DNA of 64,000 nucleotides from Podocnemis expansa (lineage: Eukaryota; Chordata; Testudines; Podocnemididae). Below the pieces are notes generated by a model that worked only from the letters and a program-made list of their open reading frames with translations, made no database searches and had not been told where the DNA came from. Position numbers and translations under genes: made by a program. The stretch covers positions 16,308,700 through 16,372,699 of the forward strand of contig ML682028.1 of NCBI GenBank assembly GCA_007922195.1. The letters are read 5' to 3'. This document shows positions 1 to 13,600 of the stretch, piece after piece; position 1 is the first letter of the stretch; each line of letters starts with the position of its first letter.

Positions 1-137
1 TAAGAGGTGGTGTTATAAAGTCGACTTAAGGAAGCACTTAAGTCAACTGAATAAAAGCCCAGTGTAGCCATGGAGGTCTGTAGGTCAACTTAACCTTCCT
101 TAAGTTGACCTATGGCTCCAGTGTAGATGTACCCTTA
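1..137. mobile_element. Small DNA transposon (MITE) fragment, AAGTCGACTT-rich
   Basis: This sequence is rich in self-complementary TTAAGTCGACTTAA-like words and ends CCAGTGTAGATGTACCCTTA, the complement of the TAAGGGTATGTCTACA-type terminus. The left end is outside the window. The same family occurs at 19187-19465 and 61168-61262. Confidence 0.6.
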
Positions 138-727
138 GAGTGGTAGTGATTTTCAGCTTCACTGTAAACTGAGCCACCCTCTGCAACATCACAGTTGAGA
201 TCTTCATAAATGTAGACACATGAAGCCAGCAGCAATGGAGTTCTCCCTGTGAGTTTCTCTGCAATGTGTTAGAAGGGGAGAGGCATTTAGGCGCAGGTTG
301 CTTCCTGAGCAATGTGTAGACGAGGTGGTTTGAAGGAAGAGGTCAACTGCTGATTTCTGGTTTTAGAAAGTGTAGGGGATCGTACATGTATACACATGCA
401 CGTGTTGACCATCCCATGTATTTCATTGCCACCATAATTTCACTTGTGTTGAGGGATCCAATTACAGCATACTAATACCTTGACATGATTAAAACACCAT
501 TTGGTTTTGCAGTGTAGCTGGGACCACAGTCAGGGGGCAAATCACGCTCTTTAGGAAGTCTCGTACGTGTAGTCCTGTCTAGAAATGCTTCGGCCAAATA
601 CAAGTATGGTTCTTAATGCAGGATCGATTAGGTGTAAAACTCTGCTCTGTGTAATGCAGCAGATCAGATTAGATGATCTAATTAATGGTCTCTTAAAATC
701 TAAGAATCTGTTAAGTTAGTGTTCATA
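138..727. other. Intergenic, nothing recognised
   Basis: I see no exon-like frame, RNA gene or clear repeat here. It is AT-leaning unique-looking sequence on the 3' side of COTL1. Confidence 0.5.
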
Positions 728-1075
728 CCAGGGGCGTAGCCAGCTCATTTTCTGGCTGGGCCCTTGAGTTTGCACAGTGGGCCTGGCCAAGGGCAACTTC
801 TGGGCACGTGATGGGAAGCTGCCTGAGACGCTCCACTTATTAGGTAGCAAGCAGAGCTACGGGAGGAGGAGTGAGGGGCAGAGGTGACAAGATGAGTCTC
901 ACTCACTGCAGCACCTGGCAGTGGTGCCAATTTTGCCGCTGCAGCCACCAGCAGAGCCTCCTGCAGCCAGGGTGACAAAGTTCATGCCACTGCTTGGCGC
1001 TGCGATGGATGGGCCTCATCTCCAAGTGGATTGGCCGTGGCCCATCCAGACCCACTCGTCTCTATCCTCCTAGTC
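728..1075. mobile_element. Possible hAT-related repeat starting CAGGGGCGTAGCC
   Basis: The start CAGGGGCGTAGCCAGC looks like a hAT terminus. The piece shares GCAGCACCTGGCAGTGG and the phrase GATGGATGGGCCT with the copy at 33893-34270. The right end is not clear. Short frames inside it are not genes. Confidence 0.4.
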
Positions 1076-4000
1076 CATGTAGCTCTAGGAGACTGACACG
1101 TCTCCATCTACACTTCGATCTGAACTGTACTAGCTAAATTTATTCTTTAATGTGGTTACTATAGGTAGCAAGGGTCCCCTGCAGATTTTCTGGCTGGTAA
1201 GACTGTGGTAGGCAAACTGCAATAGACATTCTTCTCCAGGTTATCTGTTGCAACCATGAGATACACATACACACACTATGCGACCATCGTCCAGAGAAAA
1301 TCCTGTGCACACCAGTGTTGCTAGCTGTCCTGGCACCCAACCACCAATAAGTGTGTCTAAGCATACAAGCCCACTGTCATCAGGGGCTGTTACAATCACT
1401 CACCTGCTTCATAAGGGACTGTCACTAAATTCAACGAGAGCTTTGTCATTAGCTTCACTGGGTTGCACTGAGTCCAAATCAGTTGCTGACTCCGGGTGAA
1501 ATCACAATGGGGTCTATACTGAAGTCAATGACAAAACTGACTCCAATGGTGGCAAGATTTTGCTCTGATTGTTTGCAGGGCATTTAACTATTTCACTTAT
1601 TAGAACTTTGCCCCAAGAGTCTTGCCTCTTAATAAAACCCTGTTTCAATCACTGAGTGGCTCAGCTGTGCCTCGACCAGCTGCGTTGCTGTCATTTGCCA
1701 ACAGGATGCCTTACATCCTGATTATGGTTTCTGTTGAGTGACAGGCCCAAATTACAAGGCAGAAATGTGGCCAGTCAAGATAAAGGAGAGAGATCTATTC
1801 ATGTAGTGCTGGAGCATAATAGACACAGAACAGATGCTGTTTGTTCCCCGTCAGCTGTATTTAAATAGCAATGCTCTCATTCTAAAGATGTGTTAAGGTT
1901 AATGAAAAACCTCATTGGACGTTTTGATTGAGAAAATGTGGACTAGCTTCACAAGTTTCTCCTGGTTTCATGGCATCAATAAACCTACACAAGGGAGATG
2001 AACAGGGCTAGTTTGAGGTCCTTAAGTGAAAGCTGAAGAGGTTGTCTTTGGAATATGTGCGTTGCTTCTTGAGTATATGCCAAGCATATCAGGGAACTGG
2101 ACAGAGTTGGGCAATGATACAAAACCAAGTGGATGGCCTTTCACTGCACCAACTCCTAGAAAGCTGCACAGGATTTATCATGCCGTAAAAATACTATTCC
2201 CATCATACTCTGATCAGCAGTGTTGCCTTATTCTGGAAGTCACAGGCTGGCCCTATAAGGACAAATAAGATGATGTGTCCCAATAGGGGCAGCAGAAGTG
2301 GTAGCGCATCAACAATAACTTTCATTCCCACACCAGCAGGCATTTCTGAACTTTTCCCCAGGCCACTTAGTTTTGTTTTATAGCTGCTCCCTAGTTCTGA
2401 GCCAGTATACTTTCCTCCAGCACTGTGTGAATGTCATTATCCGGGTCACTAATTTGCTGGTTATCAAACATTTTAAGAATTAAGGCATCATTTGCTCTGG
2501 ATCAAGGGAAACAGTTGTTCCCCCCAGCTTTTGGCTTGCTCCCTGTCAGACTTTTCACAGGTGAATCTACGCCACTCTCCCACCTCTCTGCGGTATATAA
2601 TACAATCACATTTAATGTTCTATACGTTGATGTGGCTTTGGCCCCCTGCCCAGAATATTTCTCATTTGACATCCTTTTTTGAAATCTCCCAAGCTTCAGA
2701 TGCTCTTCTGTAGGAGAAATTACTCATATGTGTGAATGGAGATTGCATGAATTGCCATGTCTAGTCTTTCCTTCTGCTGCTTCTGTGGTTTCCCCAGCGA
2801 CATGAAAGAAGAGGATGGAGGTTCTGTCTCAACAAACCTGTAGATCTCTTAAGATCCAATCAGGGACTCCACCACCAGAGATCAGGGGGCGTCTTTACGC
2901 TGTCAGACCTTCCAACACGATCCTTGGCATTACTTCTAGGTCAGGGGGTGTGTTACCAAGAATTTCTCTGGGCATGTCAGCAGAGCATTGGGGTCAGAGT
3001 GCCATGAGCTCCCACGATGCTGGCTGGCAGAGCGAGCCGCTGAGGGCTATTATCTGCTGATGCAAGTTAGAGCAGCCCTGAAATTGCTCTAACTTCATAG
3101 CACAGCCTGCTTGGTTCCCAGCAGACCACAGGATCAGAAGGCTGGAAAAGAGAAGTAAAGTCACACAAACCGTTTCTCCACAGGCTGCCAATCACTGCAG
3201 CTGGGGCTCTAGCCATGCATTAAAACCAACCAACCATGATTATATTTGCATAACTCGTTCAGTGAATAATTCTGAAAAACCGGCACATTTGAGTTCAGGT
3301 TTGGTCCACAGACGATTCACAAAGACCAGTCATGGAATAAATAACTCATTAACATTTCTTGGCCTGTGTGTTGGGGGTGTTAAAGCAAACCAGTCTGTAA
3401 TGCACAAGGAATATTGCAGTTCTCCTTCGCCCTGACCTCTAGCCCGTCTGTGCCCTGGCATTAATTCCTACACACTTTGTGCTGGAGGGATTAGGACATC
3501 ACCACAGGGTTTCATACAACGTGGCCTACTTAACTCCAGCTACTAATCTGTCATATGTGATATGGCTTGGCAGTAAAAACAGACACACAGCAGTGATTAT
3601 GTACTGTGAGCTCCAGCCTTCACAGGGAGGATCATCTTGTTTAGCTCATTTCTGGTCTTAGGAGGAGACCCACCTAGTCCTCGGGGTCATAGTGAGAATG
3701 TACCAGCCACAAGCCCAGCCATTTACAAGAGACACTGTCCCTGCCTGACCCAGCGTAGGGGGCTGCTATCAAGCAGCAGTCAGATGTGATCATGTGCAAA
3801 AACATTTTTTAGTTCAGTCTGTCGGAGACACGTGATGAGTCCCATTGCTATTTTGCTGCTACTTTTACATCTGCTGCACTGGTAATTTTGAGGCTTTCTG
3901 GAAACCTTTTGTGATGCCAAATGTAAAAGCAACATGGAGCAGGTTCAATTCAGGCTGTGCCAAATGCAGCCCCTAGCAATTTGTCACTCCAGCTCATTCT

Positions 4001-5225
4001 CTCCTTGGCTCCAACAGGGAGAGGGGATCCTCACTAGACAACCCCACCCCCACCAAGCCTATGCAGCATGAATGAGGCCACGGGAAGGAAGGCACTTTGA
4101 AGCCTGAAGTGCTGTCACAACAAACCCCAGACACTTTTGTGCAGTGAGCACTTGAAAGCATAATGAGAGATGTGCAGGGAGTCCGGAGGGGTGAGAAGGA
4201 CTGCGGCTAGAGATGCAATGTGTGGGGTGGGGATAAAGAGAACTCTTGTATTTGTAAAAGCATACGTTCTGAACATTTCCTCTGTGCCCATTAAAATATA
4301 TCCCAACCTAGGGTATTATACAGTCACAGCTCTCACAGGGTGAAGAATGAACATTAGAGGGCTGACACGTCGGGCCGGATTTTTGATGCCCTAACTTACC
4401 CATGCTGTGTTTGATCTTTCAAAATGCCCTTAGTGGGACTCTGAGAGATCGTTCTTCACATTGTATAGGGCTATAGGGCCTTACACCACCCAATTTGGCC
4501 CACTCTGTGCGCTTCACACTCTCCTGCTGTAAAATACTGTATCAAAGCAAGGCACGGCTATTGCAGGGATCCAGCAAGGAAACCTTTTAAACAGAATGCA
4601 AGTGAATGCTCTGCCGGAGACAGAAAACACCCCAGAAATAGGTTTTAGTCTACAGAGGAAGTTGAGTCGGCTATTTTACAAACATCAGAGTTCTTGGTGA
4701 CTTTACTGGAAGTGAGCGAAGAGAAAGACTTAATTCCTAAAGAAGCGTTTGCTCCACGTGTTCATAAATCACCATCTGGAACGTTACATTCAACAGTTTG
4801 AGGCACAGGCAGAAGTGGGTGTGGATAAAAAAAATTCCTCGAGACAAAGCTAATCTTACAGTTTAAGAGGCAGACACGCACTGGCTTGACACTCAGTAAC
4901 AGCTTAAATTTGCTGTTGCATTGTTATTGAAAGCATGGAGCTGTATGAAGAATAGCTATGGCTCAGCTTTGCTGAACTCTTTGTTGGCCTAACTCGGCAT
5001 TCCACTAAAGGCAAATCCGAGCCATAGCTATTGTTTATACAGTGTGTTCATTAATGCTTCTCTTGTGCAGTCTAGCCTGGGTGCAAAATGTTTTCAGAAA
5101 GTTCCTCGTTGTTAAGGAGATTGCAGCATGAGGAACTACATTAAGAGCCAGTCCTGCGTTGGTAGGTGGCATAAACAATGATTTCGCTTCCCATTTTCTT
5201 CAAGTTCTAAAGGGGCAGCCAGGTC
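1076..5225. other. Intergenic, no gene seen
   Basis: I found no spliced-exon signal and no MEAK7-like sequence, which is the expected next gene beyond COTL1. All open frames are under 85 codons and show no family resemblance. No repeat family was recognised with confidence. Confidence 0.45.
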
Positions 5226-5345
5226 AGTCTAGTTCAGCAAACCGAACAAGGAATCTTGTGGCACTTTTCAAGACTAACGAATTTATTTGCTCATACTATA
5301 AAAAAATTTGCTAGTCTTGAAACGTGCCACCAGACTCCTTATTCA
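5226..5345. repeat. Fold-back repeat, collapsed hairpin copy
   Basis: The left arm reads AGTCTAGTTCAGCAAA, then a CTTGTGGCAC-type segment, then AAGACTAACGAATTTATT. It is followed by an inverted arm (AAATTTGCTAGTCTTG, then GTGCCACCAGACTCCTTA). The loop between the arms is nearly absent. It belongs to the same family as 9040-9165, 42425-42630 and the cluster at 62925-63840. Confidence 0.7.
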
Positions 5346-6243
5346 TTTGCTTCAAGTGCATTTAGGATTGAAGGGTGCTGGATTAACAAAGCTAAAACAG
5401 AAATGGAGATCCCCATGTCTGGCCAATCTGTCATCAGTGTAAGACCTGAGCATGAACGAGCAAAAAGTCGTTGCTCATTCTCTAGCTAACACTTTTGGGA
5501 GCTGATTAAAAAAGACAGTGCAAAGATAACCTAACAGGTTTCAGAGTTGGATATTTTGAATATTATGATAAAATCTAGTACCTAGACTGCAACCTGACTC
5601 ACTCATTTCATCCTGGCCTCCAGACAGTAACAGCATTTTAACACTTAGTGACCTGGGCTGCATTTGAATTGGTGAGTTAGAAGTCAAGACTCCATTCTGT
5701 TTCCTCTTTGTTGTACCCAACTTGTTGGCAAATGACCATTTCATTCGCCTTTTAAGTGAGTTTTTACTATGGTTAGCCTGGCATTGTAAAACACAGCACC
5801 AGTCATGAAAGGAAATTGTGCAACTTGCTCCAACAATGCATTCCTTGCTCAGAAATCTACTTCTGACATCCTTGCATCTGCTCTGGGAGAGTGAAATGAG
5901 CTACGACCTAATTACAATGCCCAGCTGGTATTTGCAGCGCTGGAAATTCGGACACAGAGCTCCCGAACAAAGCATTACAAAGGGTGCGTCAGCTGACTCG
6001 TCAGCTCCGCCTTACAAGAAAGGGAAGCACAGTTAGGGTCTGTATCCACTAAAATACATGTAAATTAATTTAAACCAGCATAAAGCGCTGCTAATTAACA
6101 CCAAGGCTGCATGATCTGCTCACCACATCCCTTTACCTACTAGAAACTCTCAGAATTCAGAAAGCCCCCAAGCCTAAATATGTTGTCTTACAGAATTAAA
6201 CAGTCATTGACAAATTATTTTGAAAAATGTTCCTTTACTGGTT
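5346..6243. other. Intergenic, nothing recognised
   Basis: There are no exons or recognised repeats between the fold-back copy and the last COTL1 poly(A) candidate. Frames of 67-72 codons have no recognisable product. Confidence 0.45.
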
Positions 6244-7490
6244 TTTATTAGCGCCAATTCCCAAACCGCAGTTTGCCCTAAACTTAATTCCAGGGACAAT
6301 CACCATAAATGAAAACAAAAAGCCACACAGAAAAGATTATTTTTTGGTCATTAAAACTGTGCCAATTTTTTTTTATTTTTTAATCTCTGAATGTTAAACA
6401 CTGACTTACTGCTATTGACCATTCTATTCCAAATGGTCTGCTCTGCTCCATCTCTTGGGTTATAGGACCCCGATGACTCAAGATGTCCTTTTTCAATGAC
6501 CTTCGCATGGGGGGAAGAACATAAAAAAGGCTACTTGGATTCATTCATTCTAAAGAAAATCTGTGCCTTTGAATTTCTCCTTCTCAGCCTCCACCAGCAA
6601 TACCTTTTTACACTGGAAAATTCAAGCTATAACCCCAGAGACCACTGTATAAAATATACTGAACAAATGTCCAGACATTTGTCTTTTTATTTCCCCCCAG
6701 TTTACTGTTGCCATGATAACTTCAAAATACTCAAATTGTGTTGGATTAAATTTGTAAGAGGGAAGGGGAGGTGCAGCCCACAGCACAGCAACCATCAAGC
6801 AATTTTTAAGGCAAATTTAATTCTTCCCATTTATTAAGAGTTGAAAACAAAGGTTGGGTGTTTTTTGTTTTGTGGTTTTTTTAACTGCTAAACGTCATTT
6901 TCACCATTGGACATTTAAGCTCAGGTAATTTAATCAAAGTTTAACTGGAGTCAACGCAAGTAGATGTGAACCTTGAAGATCAAAAATGATGTATTCCCAA
7001 GAATATCATTCAGCATTTTAAAAAATGCCATATGCACACAGTTCCTAGAGATTTTTCTCCTGGTGGTAAATGGAGACCATTTTGAACACCATTAAAATGC
7101 AAACACATATTTAAAAAAAGAGGGGGAGGCCCACAATGGCCAGCCTTTAAGTAAACAGCAAAGTTGACTATTACAAGTGCAGGGCCAAACAAACCGGGAA
7201 ACCAACGTACTACAGAAAGCATCAGCATCTGCTTGTGGACGGAGTTACTTGTGCAACTTTTGTAAAAAAACAAAAACCAAAAAAAACCAAAACCAGCTCA
7301 TATGAAAGAGGGAAGTTTCATTTAATGGAATGGAAACCAAAAGTCCATTCTGGCTGCAAGGAAGGAACTTCTTAGGTGCACGCAAATAAGCCATGTCTTC
7401 TCTTGTTTGCCTCATCACAATTTCGTTGAGTGGTTGTGCCTTGCCCCTTCCTTCCTGATCCAGACCGACGGTACCAGGTGGTTAGTGCAT
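6244..7490 (-). other. COTL1: COTL1 probable 3' UTR with two candidate poly(A) signals
   Basis: On the minus strand there are AATAAA hexamers at 6835-6830 (about 0.65 kb after the stop) and 6249-6244 (about 1.24 kb after the stop). Human COTL1 has a 3' UTR of roughly 1 kb, so either could be used. The plus-strand A-rich stretch at 7263-7296 is a poly(U)-like run in the transcript. A 113-codon plus-strand frame at 6496-6837 lies in this UTR and is not a gene. The ends are inferred, not proven. Confidence 0.5.
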
Positions 7491-7601
7491 CTATTCATTC
7501 TGGGCATCATAGTTAGCACCCCCTGCTTTCTTCAGCTCATTCTTGATGTACTCTTCCTCCAGCTCCTTGCGGTCGCTGATCACAAATTCTTTGGCAAAGT
7601 T
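7491..7601 (-). CDS. COTL1: COTL1 coding exon 4, C-terminus and stop
   Basis: This exon encodes residues 107-142, starting NFAKEFVISDRKELEEEY and ending NYDAQNE, followed by TAG at 7493-7491. The acceptor is CCCTTTTAG|AAC. Lys131 (5-lipoxygenase contact in human) is kept. The exon is far from exon 3, across an intron of about 10.9 kb. Confidence 0.96.
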   Translation of the reverse strand, partial: NFAKEFVISDRKELEEEYIKNELKKAGGANYDAQNE

Positions 7602-10600
7602 CTAAAAGGGACAGAGAATTGGAAAAGCAGAAAAGCTGTTATTTATGTGGAGCCTAGGATCTCGTCAGCTGTGTAAACATTGAGAGTCTGGTCCCTTGGG
7701 AACCTTCTTTGGCCCAGGATGCCTCAGGTTCACCTAGCTGTGAGCTGTCGCTCTTTTCCTAAATTTTATCTGTTTAGTTTTTAGGCTCTTTGGGGCAGGG
7801 ACTGTCCCTTATTACACTTATGTACAAAACAGTTCCAGTCTTGCTACTGCGATAGAGATGAAAAAGTGTTTTTTGGAATGTGAGACTTTGAAAAAGTTCT
7901 TTCCCCAAATGCAGTGCACGTAAGATTTTTCATTGAAATGAATAGCATCATAGACACTGCATAACCATATCCATAAGCTAAGAAGACTGTCCACTGATAT
8001 AGCCAAGGAAAGCCAAGATGACTGAAAACGGCAATGCAAATATTATCAAGAGGTGCCCGGGAGCCCAGTCACGTTCTGTTTCACCCACCCTCTTCATCCT
8101 TCCTCCAGACCCTTTGTGGCAAAAGCAACCAACTATTGTGTCCATTTTGCTCAGCCCTGAAAGTTGAAAGCATAAGAAGCACTTGTCCCTACGAATTAAT
8201 GTGAAAGTGTATTTGAAAGTGAAGATTTCAATGGGTATTTCTGAGACCATTAGCAAGTGGCCAGTCTGAAAATACAATCATTTCATGATCTGTGTAGGAG
8301 GCTAATTTCCATATTGCTTGGATATGAATAAAAAAAAATCACATCCATTGCCTAAAAGTTAACCCTCTACCTTCCCCCTTTGTTGTTTTACAGTCAGACA
8401 AAGGAATCTCACACTGTCTGTGTCACCAAGACTACTTCAAATCGCTGCCCCCATCTCTCTGTTCTTGTCACAGTCTTAGTTTTGCCAATGCAAGAGAAAA
8501 GCTGTTTCAAATACATCCGACAGATTATTTATGGAGAACAGGAATGATCACCATTCGCTCTAGGAGAATGCTGGGATAAAGAAGGATATCTCAGCGGTTC
8601 GGGCACTAACCTTGGACTTGGGGACATTAGGGTCAGTTGCCTGCTCTGTCACAGGCCCCCTGTGCGACCTTAGCTTTTGTGCCTCGATTCTCCCCATCTG
8701 TACAATGGACAAAACAGAACTGCCCTATTGTGAGCATCCATCTATGAAAGTGAGGTGCTCTGATACCACAGCAATGGGGTCCTTGTAGTTATCTAATAGA
8801 TAAACTGATTTCTTGAACCTTCCTCCAAAGCATCAGTCGCTGCAGGAGAAAGGATACTGGGCTACAGGGACCTCAGGTCTGAGTCAGTCTGACAATCTGA
8901 CCCTAGGCCCCAAAATGGAGTCTCTTTCTTGAAGATTAACGCTGTATAAACTATTCTTTGGGATAGTGGCTGTTTGCAGAGGCGAGCTGCATGCAGCTCA
9001 CAGGAAGGAAAGCTGGGTGAAACCCTAAGGCAATAGAATCAAGGGGTCCTGTGGCACGTAAAGGCTAACAAATTTAATGATAAATAAATTTATTAGTCTT
9101 TAAGTGCCACAGGACTCCTTGCTTCTTTTGCTGGACTAGACTAACATAGTTGCCCCCTTTGGAACCTAAGGGAATAATTTCAGGTGTGTTTCATGCAGAA
9201 GAGGAGATGTTTTTCAGCCTGGACTATGAAAGAGGTTCCTCAGCCCCGTGGGAAACTATTACAGCTACAGAGAAGGTCACAGTCACAGATTAGTTGGTTC
9301 TGCCAGTGTTGACTCTGCATTTCTTTTGATCACTAGTGAAATGTCCTTCTGTTTCTGCAGGGGTCGGGTACATGCACACACACAAACACAAATTGTCTCT
9401 TCCTTCACGTTTTCTCTTCACTTCCTAAATCTCACCGTTTTCCACAGCTGAAAGCACTTCATTTTTCCTTTCCCCACTGCAGACACTAACATCTATCAGA
9501 GAATTAAACAAAAAGGTTATGATCCCTGGTCTTCTGTGTGGCCAGGGATGCATAATGGTAGGAGCACTGTTGACAAAAAGCCTTATTTCCCAACTGGACC
9601 ACATCAGGAAGTCAGCAGAGCCAGGGTTCCTACTCAACGAATGCCCAAACACCCAGCCAAGAACGCCTAGGGGGAAGTGGCATCTTGTTCGGGTCGAACT
9701 GTTCTGTAGCAGACTGTCTGTATGTGTGTAAGGAAGAAGAAATGGATTTTATATTGGCATCAAATACTATACCACATGGAGAGCTATTATTTGGCAGTGT
9801 CTCAAGAGCCTCAATTTGTGCGCTTGGTTGGGAGTTGGGGAGGAAGAGAGAAGAGTCAGTTTGGAGAAGATTTGCCACCACTTCCATGCAATGGAAAAGA
9901 AGGGATGAGAAGAGACAGCTTGCTTCCCTTGCTCCCATCAACATAAGCCATGACTGATCCTGTTTCACATTGCACAGAACCCTCAATCCTTTAAAGATAC
10001 TTTAGGAAAAAGTTTTATAGCAACTCAGTGAAGCCTGGATCACTCTGCTTTTAGTTTAAATTCCAGTCAGAAGGAATTCTGGGAAATGACAATGGTTTGG
10101 CAGCACTTCAGGCCTCCAGATCAAACCAATCCTTCCCAGGCCCCCATAATTTGCTATTTTCTGGTACCAGGAGAGACCATCCTTACATTTGCAGAGTGCC
10201 TTGGCTGACGACTGAAAGACCATGACTATTAAAAATAAAGTATTTTGCGCCAAAAAGGGAGAAACCCAGAAACACTTCATCCATGCTCAGCCGGCTGGAA
10301 TACAGAAGGAGCAAAGGACTATTTTAAGGCATTCAAATTCCACAAGCACTTACCCAGCTAACAAACCCAAAGAGTTATTGTGCTTCCCATTAGTCTGTGC
10401 GGAGCTCTCCAAAGGGGCTTAGCTCTCATTAATGCCACACTAATTGAGTCCTATCAAGCTGCTGTGCACCAACCCACTTGTGTGCTTAGCTATTTCTATC
10501 TGTTTCCTGCATTTTAACTTGTTTAGTAAGCCTTCCCCCTCTGCAATCCAAAAGTTTGCACTGTAAGTCTTCACATAGGCTTTAATGAGCATTGTAGTTG

Positions 10601-13600
10601 TCCTGTGATGCCTTTCCCCCCTCTTCCTAGGTCTCCATGCAAAATATGTAACTGAATCATGGAATTGTAACTACATAGGATTGGAGGGGACCCGGAAAGA
10701 TCATCTCATCCAGTCCCTTGTTGAGACTTCCTTAACTGCCTGTTCTGCAAGTTCAGCCTAGATTCAAAATTCACGCTGGATCCTTTCCTGCTTAGTCATC
10801 ATCATCAAGAGCCCTACGCCAAGCAATGTGCATTACACGGAAAACGTTGTTATGCCACTGTTGAGGAATCCCCTATACACCACACCACAGCTGGGACAGA
10901 ATTAGTGCTAAGGATGTAGACCAAGTTGTTTTTCCGTCTCTTTGCCAGTTGCCAGCTATCGGAAAGAATTTAGCACACTGGTCCCTCCAGATCAGAGCTG
11001 AAGTATGAGAGCAGGGAAAGGTGTCAGACATTGCCACACCTTCCTCAATATGACTGTTTTAAGGGGCGGCAGAAGGGTGGGATGGATGAGATACAGAAAA
11101 GAAGATGGACAAAGACCCAAAACATAATAGAACGCCATGGTCACTGGAGCTGGCCAAAATGGTCTCAGCTTCAGCTGACAGGTTTTCTGCCCAAAATTGA
11201 AACAAAAAAAAAGGAGGGGAAGGGACATGATAAACCAGAGTCATTTTTATTTCCTTTTGGACCTGCTCTAAGAAATACACCAAGCGAAGCAGAAGAATAA
11301 GTGAGACTCCAAAGGCAGCAGTTGGAACAACACACTTTTGACTCTATAAGCTCTGTTCCTTTAAACTGTTGCCCAAACAATACAAGGGAAAAATTTTATC
11401 CACCTCAGTGAATGTTTGAACTGCCCCACAAGATGCAGAGTTAGAATCAGTTCCCATCAGATATCATGGTAGGACATACTGGGTGAGACACGCTTAAGTC
11501 CTTGATTTATTCTGTGCTTTTTAACTATATGGCTGAGGCGTCCCTTGCACTGCCCTATTTACCCTAGAAGTGCAATCTGGCCATACTTCAGTCTTCACTT
11601 TGTCCCTTTCCCTCTGTAGATCCCAGCGGAGGTGTGCTCAGTTCTTCGCACTCATTTCCTGTTCACTTCCAGGGGGGAGTCTACTGGCTGGTGAACATCT
11701 TGAAAGTGCTGAGTGGCCTGACACACAGCTGCTAGAGAGCAAGGGTGGCTCGAGGTTAAACTTTCCACACTACCAAAGACATCCTGGTGCCTTGTGCATG
11801 TCACTTAGGCCAAGGCTGAATCTAGCACCTAAATACCTTTAAAAAATCGGGCCTTTAATCTCTCTGTGCCTCAGTTCCCCCATTTGTAAAACAGGAGTAA
11901 TACTTTCCTTATAGGTCAGAGGAGCAGATAAATACATGAATGATTGTGAGATGCTCACATACTACAATAATGGGGGCCACACAAGCATCTCAGCTACAGA
12001 GGGCATCATTTCCTGCTCTATATTCCTTCATGCCAACAATTTCCTGAGATTAGACCAACAGCAGGACTTTCCCAGCTGAGGACTATTATTTCTGGAATAC
12101 ACTGTCCTTTCAACCTCCTGGACCAGCCCGGGTTTAACACTTTAGAGAGACCACATGACAGTCCTCTTTGGTTTAGCCTAGGAGGGAGCTTTGTTTGGTT
12201 TAGCACAGCTTAATGTTGATGAAATCTACTTGTTTCAAATACTTGGTCAATAAGCAAACTGGCTCCTACAGAGATTGGTGCTTTGGTTGTATGAGCCACA
12301 CTTCGGTGTAGAGTAGCCTAGACTAGAGCAATGCTGTGAGGGTACAATCAACTCGGAGGCTGTTAATCTTCACTGAGTCTTTTAGGGTTGCCAGGTCCTG
12401 TGGCTAGGGAAGCATCATTCTTCCTGACGGGCAGTGATCCCTGCAGAAAGTGAGTCATAGGCCGCCTTGCATGGCACAAACGTCGTACTATGGCTGAGGG
12501 CAGGAAGAATGCTGTTCTGTATCGCATGCAGCTACACAGAGCCTCAACTCCTTTGCAGCAACTCTGCGAGTCGCAGCAGCTCCTAACTGCTTTAAATTAT
12601 GTTGGAGGCAGAGGGTCGGGATTTGCAATGGGTCCCACAACAGCTCAAGATCCTCGGCAGATGCACCGCACAGAACTCCACCCCTACGTTACTGTCTGCT
12701 GCTAGTTTATATCCGGTTCAAATGCAGCCTAGAGGAGACATGTTGTAGGTAATCTTGGGCAGGTCACCTATTGTCCCAAGTGGCTCTGTACAAAGGGGAA
12801 ATACTACATTTTTCTCACCTATTGTCTCCTTCTAGGCACCAGGATAATAGGGGTAAGTCACTGCACGGTAGCGAGTGCCACAGACACAAAGGGGGTTCGA
12901 TCAGGGGTTGGCAACCTGCGGCACGTGTGCCAACAGTGGACACAAGTCCATTTGGAGTGGTACACAGCACCTTCTGTGGCGCCAAAGAAATTGCCACTCC
13001 TGCCACCAAAAGCCACTCTGGGCAGCTTCTTGCTGTGCCACGTCTAGGGACCCCAGCTGAGAGTCAGGCAGAGAGGCCAGCATGGGGTCAGCAAAGGTTG
13101 CCAACCCCTGGCCTAGATTATAGCTGAAGCCATTTCAAATACAACATTTGCAAACATTGGTATCCAGCAGTTCTGACAGTGGGTGGAAGCAGGACTATCC
13201 TCTGGGAAATGAGGACCACATCAAAGATAACTGCAGAGGAGCTGATCTCTTCCAAAAGGTCTATCTTGTAGCTAGGGGATGTCAGAAAATTGTGTCAAAA
13301 ATTGGATTCCTGCATATTGTTTATTCTGGACTGAGGCTGCAAAAGTAAAACTGCTGCTTGAGGTTGAGAGACTCTATCTACTCCAGGCTATTTGGGAAAG
13401 ATTTCAGATTCACCAGATGCAGCACACATTACTCCAAGGGCCTGGTTATCATACTGCGTCTTCTTAACCCGTTTTCTGTGCCAGTTAGCACATGAAAGGT
13501 GTACAAACGCGTGCGCGCGCACACACACACACACACTTTCTCACTGTCTCTTTTTTTTGCATCCTATATGTCTGCACGGTGACAAGGTGCCTCTCCACAA